From positions 1,922,001-1,986,000 of the forward strand of contig NZ_JAXOJT010000001.1 in the NCBI RefSeq assembly GCF_036663835.1: a DNA stretch of 64,000 bases. The letters are read 5' to 3'. This stretch comes from Sphingomonas sp. LT1P40 (GTDB lineage: Bacteria; Pseudomonadota; Alphaproteobacteria; Sphingomonadales; Sphingomonadaceae). Shown here in pieces: positions 1 through 9,814 of the stretch (its first letter is position 1; each line of letters starts with the position of its first letter). Below the pieces are notes generated by a model, which ran no database searches, had not been told where the DNA came from, and saw only the letters and a program-made list of their open reading frames with translations. The translations under genes were made by a program, and so were the position numbers.

Positions 1-1
1 C

Positions 2-331
2 GCCCCCGAACGCGACGCCTATCTCGATGAATGGAGCCAGCCCGGCGCGATGACCGCCATGCTCAACTGGTATCGCGCCAGCGCCATCGTCGTCCCCGCG
101 ATGGACGAGACCCCCGACCGCCCCGCTTTTCTCGACGCTCCCTTCCCGCCGCTGCGCATGCCGGTGCTGGTCATCTGGGGCACCGGCGACACCGCGTTGC
201 TCCCCGTCCAGCTGGAAGGGCTCAACGCGCTGGTCCCCGACCTGAAGATCGTCAAAATCGACGCGGGCCATTTCGTCCCGTGGGAAAAGCCCGAGGCGGT
301 GACCACCGCGATCCACGACTGGCTGCCCTAA
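2..331 (+). CDS. alpha/beta hydrolase, C-terminal part (cut by window start)
   Basis: This is the last 109 residues of an alpha/beta-hydrolase-fold enzyme of the epoxide hydrolase / haloalkane dehalogenase type; the start lies before the window. The cap-domain end (AMTAMLNWYRAS) is followed by the core strand VLVIWGTGDTALL, whose Asp is the usual acidic triad member, and by DAGHFVPWEKPE, whose His is the usual catalytic base. The nucleophile elbow is missing because it lies upstream. Substrate cannot be told from this part. The TAA stop overlaps the stop of the convergent DUF6157 gene. Confidence 0.85.
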   Translation, partial: APERDAYLDEWSQPGAMTAMLNWYRASAIVVPAMDETPDRPAFLDAPFPPLRMPVLVIWGTGDTALLPVQLEGLNALVPDLKIVKIDAGHFVPWEKPEAVTTAIHDWLP

Positions 332-708
332 CGGCTCCGCCGCATCCCCGGCTTCTTCACCACAGCCGTGTCCGCTACCAACCGCGCATAATCCACGCTC
401 TCGACGGCAACCAGCGCGACCCGCGCCTCGCCATCCTGATGCAGGCCCCAGCCGAACTGCTTCACCAGCGGTGACGCCCGCAAACACGCCTGCGGCTTCG
501 CAAAAAACTCGACCCGGCTCTTGTCTCCGCCCCGCGCGACATGCGCCGCGTGCAACAAATCGTCGCTCGTCATCGCATAGGGCTTGTCCAGCAACAGCGC
601 ATATTGCGCCCCCGCCACGCTGTGCGGTTTCTCCGGCACCGTGCCCACGCTTACCGGAGAGTCCGGCGACACCGTGATCAGCGTATCGCGATAATTGGTC
701 GTGTTCAT
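328..708 (-). CDS. DUF6157 family protein
   Basis: A 126-residue soluble protein of unknown function. The blocks YRDTLITVSPDSPVSVGTVP, YALLLDKPYAMTSDDLL and QACLRASPLVKQFGWG match what is known of the DUF6157 family, and the length is normal for it. The ATG at 708 is chosen because it overlaps the stop of the upstream DUF2332 gene as ATGA, a typical coupled junction. No signal peptide or membrane segment is seen. The two genes look like a small operon of uncharacterised proteins. Confidence 0.8.
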   Translation of the reverse strand: MNTTNYRDTLITVSPDSPVSVGTVPEKPHSVAGAQYALLLDKPYAMTSDDLLHAAHVARGGDKSRVEFFAKPQACLRASPLVKQFGWGLHQDGEARVALVAVESVDYARLVADTAVVKKPGMRRSR

Positions 709-1754
709 ACCAGCCACTCCACCCACGCCCCATGCGCATGCGCCCGCGCCAGCAAGTGCGGCGCGCCATCCCCCGGCCAAAACCGGACGACCAGTTCATG
801 CTGAAACGTCTCACGATTGGCCTCCAGCGCAATCCACGCCAAGGGCCGCTCCGCCATCGCCCGCGCGCCCGCAGCCTCCATCGCCGCCATGATCCGCGCC
901 TGCCCAGCACCCCCGACATATTGCCACACGATCGAGTGCATCAGCACGCGGGTCGTCCCCGCAACCTGCGGCGCGGCCAGTGCCGCCTCGACGAAATCGG
1001 CGGCATCCGCCTCCACCAGATCGGGCGCACGCACCCGCGCCGCCGCCGCCGCAGCCTCCAGTCGCGCAAAGCGCACCCCATGCTCCGGCCACACATAAGC
1101 CTTCAACCGCAGCAACGCCGCCGGATCGGTCAAATCGACCGGCGCAACATCGCACCCCCGCAACGACTCAAAAACCGGCGCACCAGCGGGCGGCGGCGAA
1201 CCGCGCCATTCCGGCGCAATCGTCATCACCGCGTCCTCCGGCCCGACCTCAACCCCGCCCAGTTCGTACCGATAGCGGTCCATCATCAAATTGATGCCCG
1301 CGCTCGATCCGATCTCGATTGCCTCGAACCGCCCCGGCAGCCCCTGCGCGATCAACCACAGCAACGCCGCCGCGTAATTCGCCGACCGCCCCGCCTCGTT
1401 CGTCTGCGGCGGCCCGTCCAGCCACGGCAGCAGTGCGGCATCGTGCCGCGCAATCGCTCCGGCAATCAACGCCTCCGCATCCACCTTCTCACCCGCATAA
1501 AGCGGTGCAAGCGCCGGTTCCGCCCCCGAAAGATGCAACGCATGCAACCCGCCCGTGACACGCAGCGGTAGCGCGTCGGCCATCGGCTTGCCCGGCCATT
1601 CGCGCACCGCCTTCAGGAACACGCCCGGCCCGTCGAGGTTCGCCAGCACCGCCGCCACCACATCCGCCGTGATGGTCGCCCCATTGGCCCGGCAATAGCT
1701 CACCTGATTGGCAAACGCCGCGCGCACGTCCTGCGAAGTCGTCCAGTCCTTCAT
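705..1754 (-). CDS. DUF2332 domain-containing protein
   Basis: A 349-residue cytosolic protein of the DUF2332 family, whose function is unknown. The block [20 protein letters not shown] resembles a glycine-rich SAM-binding loop, so a methyltransferase-like fold is conceivable, but this is inference. The C-terminal block [18 protein letters not shown] is typical of the family. The start [10 protein letters not shown] at 1754 is preferred over an upstream GTG-rich extension because it fits the family N-terminus. It is divergent from hisG with a 59-bp gap and coupled to DUF6157 downstream. Confidence 0.8.
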   Translation of the reverse strand: MKDWTTSQDVRAAFANQVSYCRANGATITADVVAAVLANLDGPGVFLKAVREWPGKPMADALPLRVTGGLHALHLSGAEPALAPLYAGEKVDAEALIAGAIARHDAALLPWLDGPPQTNEAGRSANYAAALLWLIAQGLPGRFEAIEIGSSAGINLMMDRYRYELGGVEVGPEDAVMTIAPEWRGSPPPAGAPVFESLRGCDVAPVDLTDPAALLRLKAYVWPEHGVRFARLEAAAAAARVRAPDLVEADAADFVEAALAAPQVAGTTRVLMHSIVWQYVGGAGQARIMAAMEAAGARAMAERPLAWIALEANRETFQHELVVRFWPGDGAPHLLARAHAHGAWVEWLV

Positions 1755-1813
1755 GCGCCACCTCCTCACCCTTGTTGCGCCAGCGCCACCCCCCAAGTAA
1801 AGGCGCGCAACCT

Positions 1814-2470
1814 ATGAGCGACCCAATCATCCTCGCCGTGCCAAAGGGGCGCATCCTCGAAGAGGCCTTGCCCCTGCTCGCGCATGCGGGAATCATGCCC
1901 GAAACTGCGTTCATCGACCCGGACAGCCGCGCGCTGCGCTTCAGGACCAACCGCCCCGACATCGACTTGATCCGCGTGCGCGCGTTCGACGTCGCCACCT
2001 TCGTCGCCCACGGCGCGGCGCAACTCGGCATCGTTGGCTCCGACGTGCTCGATGAATTCGCCTATTCCGAACTCTACGCGCCCGTGGATCTCGGTATCGG
2101 CGCGTGCCGCCTGTCGGTGGCCGAACCCGCCGAACTCGCCGCGACCGACGATCCGCGCGGCTGGAGCCACGTTCGCGTCGCCACCAAATATCCCGGCCTC
2201 ACCCGCCGCCATTTCGAGGCACGCGGTGTCCAGGCCGAATGCGTCAAGCTGAACGGCGCAATGGAGCTCGCCCCCCTGCTCGGCCTGGCTCCGCGCATCG
2301 TCGATCTCGTTTCTTCGGGCCGCACGCTCAAGGAAAACGGGCTGGTCGAGGTCGAGGTGATCGCGCAAGTCACCAGCCGCCTGATCGCCAACCGCGCCGC
2401 GTTCAAAACGCGGGCTGAAGTCGTGCCGCTGGTCGATGCCTTCCGCCGCGCCGTGGAAGCGAAAGCGTGA
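1814..2470 (+). CDS. hisG: ATP phosphoribosyltransferase, short form
   Basis: HisG condenses ATP with PRPP, the first step of histidine synthesis. The 218-residue length marks the short form, which in known systems lacks the regulatory C-terminal domain and works with HisZ; hisZ is not in this window. Visible motifs are [16 protein letters not shown] at the N-terminus, [12 protein letters not shown], and the PRPP-loop region [14 protein letters not shown]. The ATG at 1814 gives the family N-terminus. The stop overlaps the GTG of hisD (GTGA), so the two are translationally coupled. Confidence 0.95.
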   Translation: MSDPIILAVPKGRILEEALPLLAHAGIMPETAFIDPDSRALRFRTNRPDIDLIRVRAFDVATFVAHGAAQLGIVGSDVLDEFAYSELYAPVDLGIGACRLSVAEPAELAATDDPRGWSHVRVATKYPGLTRRHFEARGVQAECVKLNGAMELAPLLGLAPRIVDLVSSGRTLKENGLVEVEVIAQVTSRLIANRAAFKTRAEVVPLVDAFRRAVEAKA

Positions 2471-3759
2471 TCAAGCTCTCCACCTCCGAACCCGGCTTCG
2501 CGCAAGCCTTTCGCGAGCTGGTCGATGCCCGCCGCGAGGCCGATGCCGATGTCGCCCGCGACGTCCGCACCATCGTCGCCTCGGTCCGCGACGAGGGCGA
2601 CGCCGCGCTCAACGCCTTCACCAAGAAATTCGACAAGCACGACCTGAACGACTCCGGCTGGCGCATCGAAAAGGCCGACTGCACCGCCGCACTCGACGCG
2701 CTCGACCCAAATCTCCGCGCCGCGCTGCAACTCGCAGCCGACCGCATCACCGCGTATCATGAGAAGCAGCGCCCCGCCGACAGCGACAGCATCGACGATG
2801 CCGGTGTTCGAACCGGCGCACGCTGGACCGCGGTCGATGCGGCGGGCGTCTACGTGCCCGGCGGCCGCGCCGCCTACCCATCCTCCGTGCTGATGAACGC
2901 GATTCCCGCAAAGGTCGCGGGCGTAGACCGCCTCGTCATGGTCACGCCGACGCCCAACGGTGAGATCAACCCGCTCGTCCTTGCAGCCGCCGAAATCGCG
3001 GGCGTCGATGAAATCTGGCGCGTCGGCGGCGCGCAGGCCATTGCCGCACTCGCCTACGGCACCGGACGCATCGCCGCTGTCGATGTCATTACCGGGCCCG
3101 GCAACGCCTGGGTGGCAGAGGCCAAGCGCCAGCTTTACGGCGTCGTCGGCATCGACATGGTCGCCGGCCCGTCCGAAATCGTCGTCGTCGCGGACGGCAA
3201 GAACGATCCCGAATGGATCGCCGCCGACTTGCTCAGCCAGTCCGAACACGACCCCACCAGCCAGTCGATCCTGCTCACCGACGACGCAATCTTCGCCGGC
3301 AAAGTCGCCGAAGCCGTGGATCGCCAGATCGGCACGCTCTCGACCAAGGCGGTTGCCCGCGAAGCATGGGACGCCAACGGCGCGATCATCATCACCGCCT
3401 CGCTCGACGAAGCGATCCCGCTGGTCAACCGCCTCGCTCCCGAACATCTCGAACTCGCCTGCGACGATCCCGACGCGCTGTTCGCCCGCGTTCGCCACGC
3501 TGGCTCCGTGTTCCTCGGCCGCATGACGCCCGAGGCGATCGGCGACTACGTCGCCGGGCCCAACCACGTCCTCCCCACCGGGCGCCGCGCGCGTTTCGCC
3601 AGCGGGCTGTCCGTCCTCGATTTCATGAAGCGCACCAGCTTCCTCGCCCTCGACGCCGCCGGTCTCGCCGCCATCGGCCCCGCCGCCGTCGCCTTGGCCG
3701 AAGCCGAAGGCCTGCCCGCCCATGCCCGGTCGGTGGCGCTGCGCCTAGGAAGTTCGTGA
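2467..3759 (+). CDS. hisD: histidinol dehydrogenase
   Basis: HisD catalyses the last two NAD-dependent oxidations of L-histidinol to histidine and binds zinc. The protein is 430 residues, the usual length. Family blocks are [38 protein letters not shown], the metal region [13 protein letters not shown], and APEHLELAC. Translation starts at a GTG overlapping the hisG stop. The stop overlaps the ATG of the following DUF2314-like gene (TGATG), so that gene is coupled to his expression. Confidence 0.96.
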   Translation: MIKLSTSEPGFAQAFRELVDARREADADVARDVRTIVASVRDEGDAALNAFTKKFDKHDLNDSGWRIEKADCTAALDALDPNLRAALQLAADRITAYHEKQRPADSDSIDDAGVRTGARWTAVDAAGVYVPGGRAAYPSSVLMNAIPAKVAGVDRLVMVTPTPNGEINPLVLAAAEIAGVDEIWRVGGAQAIAALAYGTGRIAAVDVITGPGNAWVAEAKRQLYGVVGIDMVAGPSEIVVVADGKNDPEWIAADLLSQSEHDPTSQSILLTDDAIFAGKVAEAVDRQIGTLSTKAVAREAWDANGAIIITASLDEAIPLVNRLAPEHLELACDDPDALFARVRHAGSVFLGRMTPEAIGDYVAGPNHVLPTGRRARFASGLSVLDFMKRTSFLALDAAGLAAIGPAAVALAEAEGLPAHARSVALRLGSS

Positions 3760-4139
3760 TGGAAGCGGTAAATTGGTCTCTTGATGACGGTGAGGAACTG
3801 GCGGCACTTTATCCCAAGACCTTCCTGATCGCACCAAGAGAAACCCGTGTCCGGCTAGAGCCTGGCGAGTATGCCAAGGCGATCTTTAGGTTTCCAAGCG
3901 CCCAGCATGAGAATGGTGAGGCAGTTGAGCGGATGTGGCTCATCGTGCATTCCAACGACAACGGTCGATATATCGGTCGCCTAGCAAACGAACCAGCAAG
4001 CAAGCCTGATGATTTACGGCTTGCTCATGGTGCATGGATCGAATTTGAGGCGCGCCACATCATCAATTGGGAAAACGCCAGCGAAGAGAGTCGGGCGGCT
4101 GTCGAGAATCCAGACGCAGATTTCTGGACGGGTGTTTAA
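3759..4139 (+). CDS. hypothetical protein, DUF2314-like, lower GC
   Basis: A 126-residue protein not recognised with certainty. The central pattern ERMWLIVHSNDNGRYIG, then LANEP, then GAWIEFEARHIINWE resembles DUF2314-type domains, some of which sit near polymorphic-toxin immunity genes; that link is only suggestive. There is no signal peptide or membrane segment. Base composition differs from its neighbours: positions 4021-4080 are 30 of 60 G+C, against 48 of 60 in the end of hisD at 3661-3720. The start overlaps the hisD stop, so an acquired gene appears to have been placed into the his-nusB transcript. Confidence 0.6.
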   Translation: MEAVNWSLDDGEELAALYPKTFLIAPRETRVRLEPGEYAKAIFRFPSAQHENGEAVERMWLIVHSNDNGRYIGRLANEPASKPDDLRLAHGAWIEFEARHIINWENASEESRAAVENPDADFWTGV

Positions 4140-4194
4140 GGTCCGTTCCGAACACTCGCACCGTCTCGCCATCTGAATTGCCAAAGAGATAAAC

Positions 4195-4653
4195 ATGCCC
4201 AGCAACACTGCCAAAACCCGCTCCAAAGCCCGCGCCGCCGCGCGCCTCGCCGCCGTGCAGGCGCTTTATCAGCAAGAGATGGAGGGCATGCCCCTCGACC
4301 GCCTGTTGATCGAGTTTCACCAGCACCGGCTGGGCGCAACGATCGAGGGTGTTGAATATGCCGATGCCGACGCCGATTTCTTCGACGATATCGTCAAGGG
4401 CGTCGATGCCCGCCGCGGAGAGATCGACGCGCTGATTACCGCCAAGCTCACCGGCTGGACGCTGGAACGCATCGACCGCCCGATGCGCCAGATCCTGCGC
4501 GCCGGCACCTATGAACTACTCGCGCGGAAGGACGTGCCGACGGGTGCTGCGATCAGCGAATATCTCGACGTCACCGACGCATTCTACGACAAGCGCGAAA
4601 AGGGCTTCGTCAACGGCCTGCTCGACGCGATTGCGAAGGATGTTCGGGCCTGA
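4195..4653 (+). CDS. nusB: transcription antitermination factor NusB
   Basis: NusB, with NusE/S10, binds boxA RNA and promotes antitermination on rRNA operons. The 152-residue length is normal. Visible are the N-terminal basic segment KTRSKARAAARLAAVQALYQ, the helix TGWTLERIDRPMRQILRAGTY, and the conserved C-terminus KGFVNGLLDAIAKD. It lies 55 bp after the DUF2314-like gene in the his run, a grouping common in sphingomonads except for the inserted gene. The 180 bp downstream are relatively AT-rich and hold no gene I can support. Confidence 0.95.
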   Translation: MPSNTAKTRSKARAAARLAAVQALYQQEMEGMPLDRLLIEFHQHRLGATIEGVEYADADADFFDDIVKGVDARRGEIDALITAKLTGWTLERIDRPMRQILRAGTYELLARKDVPTGAAISEYLDVTDAFYDKREKGFVNGLLDAIAKDVRA

Positions 4654-4837
4654 CGGTCTGTAGCCCTTGTAATGTTGGAACCGATTTGCTCGAATCAGAG
4701 TGCGCCAAACGGCCCGCTCTTTGACATCGAAACGCAAATTGTCGGCGGTTGACGGTCGCATGTGAAAACCGTGCAATGTGTCAATCGCCTCCCTCCAAGA
4801 GACGACAACTTCGTCAAACCAGGCAGGCGCGTTCCAG

Positions 4838-6571
4838 CTATTGTGGCGTGAGATTTTTCACCCGCCCCAGCGTCGCCGGACGCACCACTTCACCCCGCGC
4901 GAACCACGCTTCCAGCGCATCGAGATCGAGCATGCCGCCCGCCACGATCTTGCCGTCCTTGAACACGGTGAAGCCGTCGCCGCCGCTGGTCAGGAAACTG
5001 TTCACCGTCACGCGATAGACCGTCGCTGCATTCAGCGGCTTACCGTCCACCAGCGGCGCGATGATCCGCTGCCCCGCCGGTTTCGACCGGTCATAGCTAT
5101 AGGTCAGACCCGCCGGAAACAGGATCATCGCGCTTGGCTCGCGTGCGAATTGCTGTTCCAGCACCGCCCGAATCTGCGCACCGGTCAGCTCGACCACCTG
5201 CACATTGTTGCCGAACGGCTGCACCACATACAGGTCGCCGAACGTTACGCTGCCATCGGCGGCAGGTTCGATCCCCGTGCGCACGCCGCCCGGGTTCATC
5301 AGCGCCATCTGCGCCCCGTTCGACCGTGTCGCCGCTAGCTGAGAATCGGCCACAAGCAGCCCGATCGTCGTTTCCCTGGTCACGTCCTTGTCCCAGACGA
5401 ACGCCGCCGAAGCCTTGCCCACCACCCGTTTGGCCAGCGGTTCGGCGGCCTTGGCATAGCGAGCGACATGCGCCGCCACCGCCGGATCGGCGGCAAAGGT
5501 CGGGAATGCGGCGACCGGCTTGACCGGCCCCGCCGCGCTGGTCGCGCCGTCGCCCTGCACGATCACCTGTACCGCCCGCTTCGCCGTCACCCGCCTGGTG
5601 GCGGGGTCAAAGGTCAGGTCGATATCGGTCAGCATCGACCCGTTATTACCCGCGCTGGTCAGCAGCACAGGCCTGGCCGGATCGCTCGCGCCATAGTCGC
5701 AGATATAGGCCCGGTGGCTGTGCCCCGACACAACCAGATCAATCGCCGGATCAAGCTTCTGGACGATATCCACGATCGGCCCCGACAGTCCCTCGCACTT
5801 GCCCGGCTGGTCAGTGCGCGCCGGGTAGCCGCCCTCATGCACCAGCATCACGATCGCATCCGCACCCTGCGCCTTCAACGATTTCGCCAGCCGGTTCGCG
5901 GTCTCTGCCTCATCGGCAAAGGTAAAGCCCTTGATCCCGTCCGGGCTGACATAATTGCCGGTCAGCTTGGTCGTAATCCCGATAAAGCCGATCTTCACCG
6001 CCGCCTTGCCGCTGCCGAAGGTCCGCAACGTCGTTCCCGGCAACAGACTGCTGCCATCGGCCCGAACCGTGTTGCCCGCCAGATAGGCATAGGCCGCCCC
6101 CTTGAACGGCTCGAGCTGGCATGGCTTGACCTGAGTCAACTTGGCGCAGCCGCCATTCTGCAACCGTAGCAATTCTTCGGTTCCCCGATCGAATTCATGG
6201 TTCCCCGCCGCGTTGATCTCCAGCCCGGTCATGCTCAGCGCCTTGACCGTCGGCTCATCCAGAAACACCGACGACATAAGCGGACTGGCACTGGTCAAAT
6301 CACCCGCCGCGACGACGACGCTGTGCGCCGCCTTCGCCTTCAGCGACTTCACCGCTGTTGCAAAATAGGCCGCACCACCCGCCGGCACCTTCACCACAGA
6401 CCCATCGGCAATCTGCACGTCGATTGGCCGCCCCGGCGTTTCCAGCGCACCATGAAAATCATTGAACGCAATGATCTTGACCGTCAGCGGCGCGGGCGGA
6501 CCATCAACCCGCTGCTGGGCACAGCCTGCCAGCGCCAGCGCCGCGAGCACCGTCAATCCAATCCGCTTCAT
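4838..6571 (-). CDS. 5'-nucleotidase / metallophosphatase lipoprotein (UshA-like)
   Basis: A 577-residue periplasmic nucleotidase-type enzyme. A lipoprotein signal ends in the lipobox LAGC (Cys17), so it should be membrane-anchored. The N-terminal metallophosphatase domain shows IIAFNDFHGALE, GDLTSASPL, GNHEFDRG and GHSHRAYIC, the usual dimetal ligands. The C-terminal 5'-nucleotidase substrate domain shows NPGGVRTGIEP, VQPFGNNVQVVELTG and SGGDGFTVFKDG. Known relatives release nucleosides and phosphate from nucleotides or UDP-sugars outside the cytoplasm; exact substrate is not readable. It stands alone between nusB and murA. Confidence 0.92.
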   Translation of the reverse strand: MKRIGLTVLAALALAGCAQQRVDGPPAPLTVKIIAFNDFHGALETPGRPIDVQIADGSVVKVPAGGAAYFATAVKSLKAKAAHSVVVAAGDLTSASPLMSSVFLDEPTVKALSMTGLEINAAGNHEFDRGTEELLRLQNGGCAKLTQVKPCQLEPFKGAAYAYLAGNTVRADGSSLLPGTTLRTFGSGKAAVKIGFIGITTKLTGNYVSPDGIKGFTFADEAETANRLAKSLKAQGADAIVMLVHEGGYPARTDQPGKCEGLSGPIVDIVQKLDPAIDLVVSGHSHRAYICDYGASDPARPVLLTSAGNNGSMLTDIDLTFDPATRRVTAKRAVQVIVQGDGATSAAGPVKPVAAFPTFAADPAVAAHVARYAKAAEPLAKRVVGKASAAFVWDKDVTRETTIGLLVADSQLAATRSNGAQMALMNPGGVRTGIEPAADGSVTFGDLYVVQPFGNNVQVVELTGAQIRAVLEQQFAREPSAMILFPAGLTYSYDRSKPAGQRIIAPLVDGKPLNAATVYRVTVNSFLTSGGDGFTVFKDGKIVAGGMLDLDALEAWFARGEVVRPATLGRVKNLTPQ

Positions 6572-6628
6572 TGAAATGCTTCCTGCGATTCGTCTGGCGC
6601 GACGGATAACAGGCCTATGTGACAGCCC

Positions 6629-7912
6629 CTAGCCGTCCCCGACCCGCTCGATATCCGCACCGACGCCCTGCAATTTCTCTTCCAGCCGCTCATACCCGCG
6701 ATCGAGGTGATAAATCCGGCTGACCTGCGTCTCGCCCTCCGCCACCAGCCCGGCCAGGATCAAGCTCATCGAGGCCCGCAAATCGGTCGCCATTACCGGT
6801 GCGCCGACCAGATCGACCGATCCCCGCACCACTGCCGACCGCCCAGAAACGTGGATATCCGCCCCCATCCGCGCCAGTTCCGGCACATGCATGTAGCGAT
6901 TCTCGAAAATCGTCTCGGTCAGCACGCTCGCCCCGTCCGCCTTGCACAGCATCGCCATGAACTGCGCCTGCATGTCGGTGGCAAAGCCCGGATAGGGCGC
7001 GGTCGACAACGTCAGCGGCTTCAGCGGCCCATTGGCGGCAACCCGCACCCCGGTCTTCTCCTCCTCGACCGTCACGCCCGCCTCGACCAGCGCGTCCAGC
7101 GTTGCCCGCATATCGTCGGCGTTGGCCCCGACCAGCTCGACATCGCCCCCAGTGATCGCCGCGGCACAGGCATAGCTGCCCGCCTCGATGCGATCCGGCA
7201 TCACCTTGTGCGTCGTGCCGTGGAGGCGGTCGCGCCCTTCGATCGTCAGCGTCTCGCTGCCGATCCCGTCGATCGACGCGCCCATCGCCACCAGCAAATT
7301 GCACAGATCAACGATCTCCGGCTCACGCGCCGCATTCTCCAGCACGCTCGTTCCCTTGGCTGTCGCCGCCGCCATCAGCGCGTTTTCGGTTGCGCCGACC
7401 GACACGACCGGGAAGCGATAGCGTCCGCCCGCCAGCCGTCCGCCGGGTGCCGTTGCCTTTACATAGCCCGCCGCCAGCTCGATCTCCGCGCCCAGTGCCT
7501 CCAGTGCCTTCAGATGCAGGTCGATCGGTCGATTGCCGATGGCGCAGCCGCCGGGCAGCGAAACCGTCGCCTCCCCCGCCCGTGCCAGCAACGGCCCCAG
7601 CACCAGGATCGACGCCCGCATCTTGCGCACGATGTCATAAGGGGCCACGGTCGAGGTGAGGCGCGATGCGCGCACCGTCAGCACCCGCCCGAAATCATTC
7701 GGGCGCGTGCCCTCGATCGCGGTCGAAGCGCCAAGTTCGTTAAGCAGGTGGCCAAACCCGTCGGCATCGGCCAGCCGCGGCAGATTGCGCAGCGTCAGCG
7801 GCTCGTCGGTCAGCAATGCACACGGCATCAGCGTCAACGCGGCGTTCTTGGCGCCCGAGATTGCGATCTTGCCGGAAAGGCGGTTGCCGCCACGAATGAG
7901 AATACGGTCCAT
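6629..7912 (-). CDS. murA: UDP-N-acetylglucosamine 1-carboxyvinyltransferase
   Basis: MurA transfers enolpyruvate from PEP to UDP-GlcNAc, the first committed step of peptidoglycan synthesis. The 427-residue length fits. Lys22-Asn23 in SGAKNAAL and the loop [13 protein letters not shown] carry the catalytic residues; Cys123 is the residue alkylated by fosfomycin in characterised enzymes, so no fosfomycin-resistant Cys-to-Asp change is present. [14 protein letters not shown] and the C-terminal GYERLEEKL are also typical. It is divergent from a Crp/Fnr regulator. Confidence 0.97.
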   Translation of the reverse strand: MDRILIRGGNRLSGKIAISGAKNAALTLMPCALLTDEPLTLRNLPRLADADGFGHLLNELGASTAIEGTRPNDFGRVLTVRASRLTSTVAPYDIVRKMRASILVLGPLLARAGEATVSLPGGCAIGNRPIDLHLKALEALGAEIELAAGYVKATAPGGRLAGGRYRFPVVSVGATENALMAAATAKGTSVLENAAREPEIVDLCNLLVAMGASIDGIGSETLTIEGRDRLHGTTHKVMPDRIEAGSYACAAAITGGDVELVGANADDMRATLDALVEAGVTVEEEKTGVRVAANGPLKPLTLSTAPYPGFATDMQAQFMAMLCKADGASVLTETIFENRYMHVPELARMGADIHVSGRSAVVRGSVDLVGAPVMATDLRASMSLILAGLVAEGETQVSRIYHLDRGYERLEEKLQGVGADIERVGDG

Positions 7913-8036
7913 TTACGGGCTTCTACCGCCTCGCAATCCACACGCAAGCGCGGCAGACTGATTGGCGGCTTGATCGACTTTAATGCACTGATTCCATTGG
8001 ACTGCTTTGCATCAACCATCAGGGGGAAGGTACAGC

Positions 8037-8771
8037 GTGTCAGGGAGTTGTTTCGCGGAGGTTCTCGGCGAGCTTGTAGCGCTTACGCCAGCGGAAACGG
8101 CTGCGCTTCAACGGCTTGAGGATCGTCAGCGCCACATCCGGCGCGGCGCGATCCTGTTGCGGGAGAATGAAGCGGGCGACGAGTTGTTCGTCCTGCGCAA
8201 GGGGCTGATGATGAGCTATGTGCTGCTGGACGACGGCAGCCGACAGATTCTGCGCTTCCTGTTTCCCGGCGATATGCTCGGCATTTCCAGCATGGTTTAC
8301 CGCGAATCGCCCGAAACGCTTTGCGCACTGTCGGATTGCGTGGTCTGCCCGTTCGATCATTCGGCGTTTGGCGAGCTTATCACCGCCCATCCCCGGCTCT
8401 CCGCCCTGATCCTCGTGTTCAGCCAGATCGAACGCGTCGCGCTGACCGACCGTCTCGCCGCGCTCGGCCGCACCTCGGCCAAGACGCGCGTCGCGGCCCT
8501 CCTGCTCGATCTGCGCAACCGGCTCCGTTCGACCGACAAGTCGATCGACAAGGCATTTGCGCTGGGCTTGACTCAGGAGGAGATCGGCGACGCCACCGGC
8601 CTGACCTCGGTCCATGTCAACCGCATGCTCCGCCAGCTTGAGGAAGAGGGCATGATTGCCCGCGAGTCGGGCCGCGTCACGCTGCTTGACGACCGCGCCC
8701 TCGCCCGCGCCGCGAATTACGTGAACCGCTATGAAGGGCTTGACCTGAGCTGGTTGCCCGCAGCGCGATAG
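8037..8771 (+). CDS. Crp/Fnr family transcriptional regulator
   Basis: A 244-residue regulator with an N-terminal cyclic-nucleotide-type sensor domain (about residues 20-140; RGAILLRENEAGDELFVLRKG and RFLFPGDMLG) and a C-terminal Crp-type helix-turn-helix (LTQEEIGDATGLTSVHVNRM). The FNR four-cysteine cluster pattern is absent, so direct Fe-S oxygen sensing is unlikely; the effector is unknown. The GTG at 8037 is preferred because an AGGGGGAAGG sequence at 8021-8030 is well placed before it; an in-frame ATG at 8007 lacks such a site. Confidence 0.88.
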   Translation: MSGSCFAEVLGELVALTPAETAALQRLEDRQRHIRRGAILLRENEAGDELFVLRKGLMMSYVLLDDGSRQILRFLFPGDMLGISSMVYRESPETLCALSDCVVCPFDHSAFGELITAHPRLSALILVFSQIERVALTDRLAALGRTSAKTRVAALLLDLRNRLRSTDKSIDKAFALGLTQEEIGDATGLTSVHVNRMLRQLEEEGMIARESGRVTLLDDRALARAANYVNRYEGLDLSWLPAAR

Positions 8772-8773
8772 GC

Positions 8774-9331
8774 TTAGCCGCCGCGCAGTCCGGTCCACGC
8801 GACCAGCGCATGCCGAACCCCGCTGGTCACCGGCGTCACCCGATGGATCATCCGCGATGGAAATAATCGCGCGCCACCGCGCGGCAGGGTGCGCGGAACA
8901 CCCATGATCGGCGCAATTTCGAGCGCGCCGCCACGATAGTCCGCAGCGTCAGACAGTTCGACCGACGCCGATATCCGCCGCGCCTCATGCCGGTCGGTGC
9001 CGGCATCCGAATGCCACTGCTGGAAATGCGCGCCGACGCCATAACGAAGGAACTGAATGTCCTCGAAAACCGGATCGACGGTCGTATCCAGCCGCGCCGC
9101 CGCATGCGAAAACAGCGCGTCGAGCCGGTCGTGGATCCAGTCATGGCCAGCGCGCGGCCAGTGGCAGCGTTCGGCCAGTCGTATCGCCGGATCGACATGG
9201 TCGCACGTTCCGCTCCACACCGTGGCAGGCGTCAGCGCATCCTTTTCGGCCAACGACAGCATCGCGTCGCACTCGGCGGACGTAAACGCGTCGGGATAGT
9301 CGAGCCAGGGAATGTTCAAGGCCACACCCAC
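8774..9331 (-). CDS. 2OG-Fe(II) oxygenase, prolyl-4-hydroxylase type
   Basis: A 185-residue dioxygenase of the Fe(II)/2-oxoglutarate superfamily. The facial triad is readable as His107-x-Asp109 in QWHSDAG and His163 in SRMIHRVTPV, with Arg173 (GVRHALVAW) as the likely 2-oxoglutarate salt bridge. The pattern matches the bacterial P4Hc group (PiuC and prolyl hydroxylase relatives). The substrate is not predictable. It lies between a Crp/Fnr regulator (convergent) and clpS, 17 bp downstream of clpS on the same strand. Confidence 0.85.
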   Translation of the reverse strand: MGVALNIPWLDYPDAFTSAECDAMLSLAEKDALTPATVWSGTCDHVDPAIRLAERCHWPRAGHDWIHDRLDALFSHAAARLDTTVDPVFEDIQFLRYGVGAHFQQWHSDAGTDRHEARRISASVELSDAADYRGGALEIAPIMGVPRTLPRGGARLFPSRMIHRVTPVTSGVRHALVAWTGLRGG

Positions 9332-9347
9332 CCGCCGGTGACCGCGC

Positions 9348-9704
9348 TTAAGCCTTTTCCAGCGTGCATTGCAGCGGGTGCTGATTCTCGCGCGCGAAAT
9401 CCATCACCTGCGCCACCTTGGTTTCCGCCACCTCGTAACTGAAAACGCCGCACACGCCCACGCCGCGCTGGTGCACCGCCAGCATCACCCGCGTCGCCTC
9501 TTCCATGTCCATCTTGAAGAAGCGCTGGAGCACCAGCACGACGAACTCCATCGGCGTGTAATCGTCATTCATCATCAATACGCGATACGGCGTCGGCTTC
9601 TTGGTCTTGGCGCGAGTGCGCGTGGCGACGCCGGTGACGTTGCCGCCATCCTCGTCGCGGTCGCCGTCCTCGGCCATCCGGATCTGCTGAAGGTTCATGG
9701 TCAT
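9348..9704 (-). CDS. clpS: ATP-dependent Clp protease adaptor ClpS
   Basis: ClpS delivers N-degron substrates to ClpAP. The 118-residue protein has the usual variable N-terminal tail and the core [20 protein letters not shown], where the NDD segment and the nearby Met belong to the N-end-residue binding pocket, then [17 protein letters not shown] and the end LQCTLEKA. clpA is not in this window. It sits downstream of a phasin terminator, so it is probably transcribed from its own promoter in the 110-bp gap. Confidence 0.96.
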   Translation of the reverse strand: MTMNLQQIRMAEDGDRDEDGGNVTGVATRTRAKTKKPTPYRVLMMNDDYTPMEFVVLVLQRFFKMDMEEATRVMLAVHQRGVGVCGVFSYEVAETKVAQVMDFARENQHPLQCTLEKA

Positions 9705-9759
9705 CTAGGCTGCAAAAATATGTCAGCGCCCGTTCAAGGGCAAGTGCGCTAACCAAACA

Positions 9760-9792
9760 AAAAGGGCGGCTGCCGCAGCAACCGCCCCTTCT
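9760..9792 (-). terminator. intrinsic terminator after the phasin gene
   Basis: On the minus strand a GC-rich stem (GGGGCGG pairing with CCGCCC around a TGCTGCGGCA-like loop) is followed directly by TTTTTG. It begins about 20 bp after the phasin stop and precedes clpS on the same strand. Confidence 0.75.
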
Positions 9793-9814
9793 TGTTCCGT
9801 TAGCGCGGAAAGGT

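Noticed and set aside
2074..3723. A 549-residue Gly/Asp-rich antisense frame opposite hisG and hisD
   Set aside because: It is a complement of two strongly recognised enzymes with no start signal or family.
8037..8771. A true FNR oxygen sensor with a 4Fe-4S cluster
   Set aside because: The N-terminal cysteine cluster of FNR is missing; only a Crp/Fnr superfamily call is supported.
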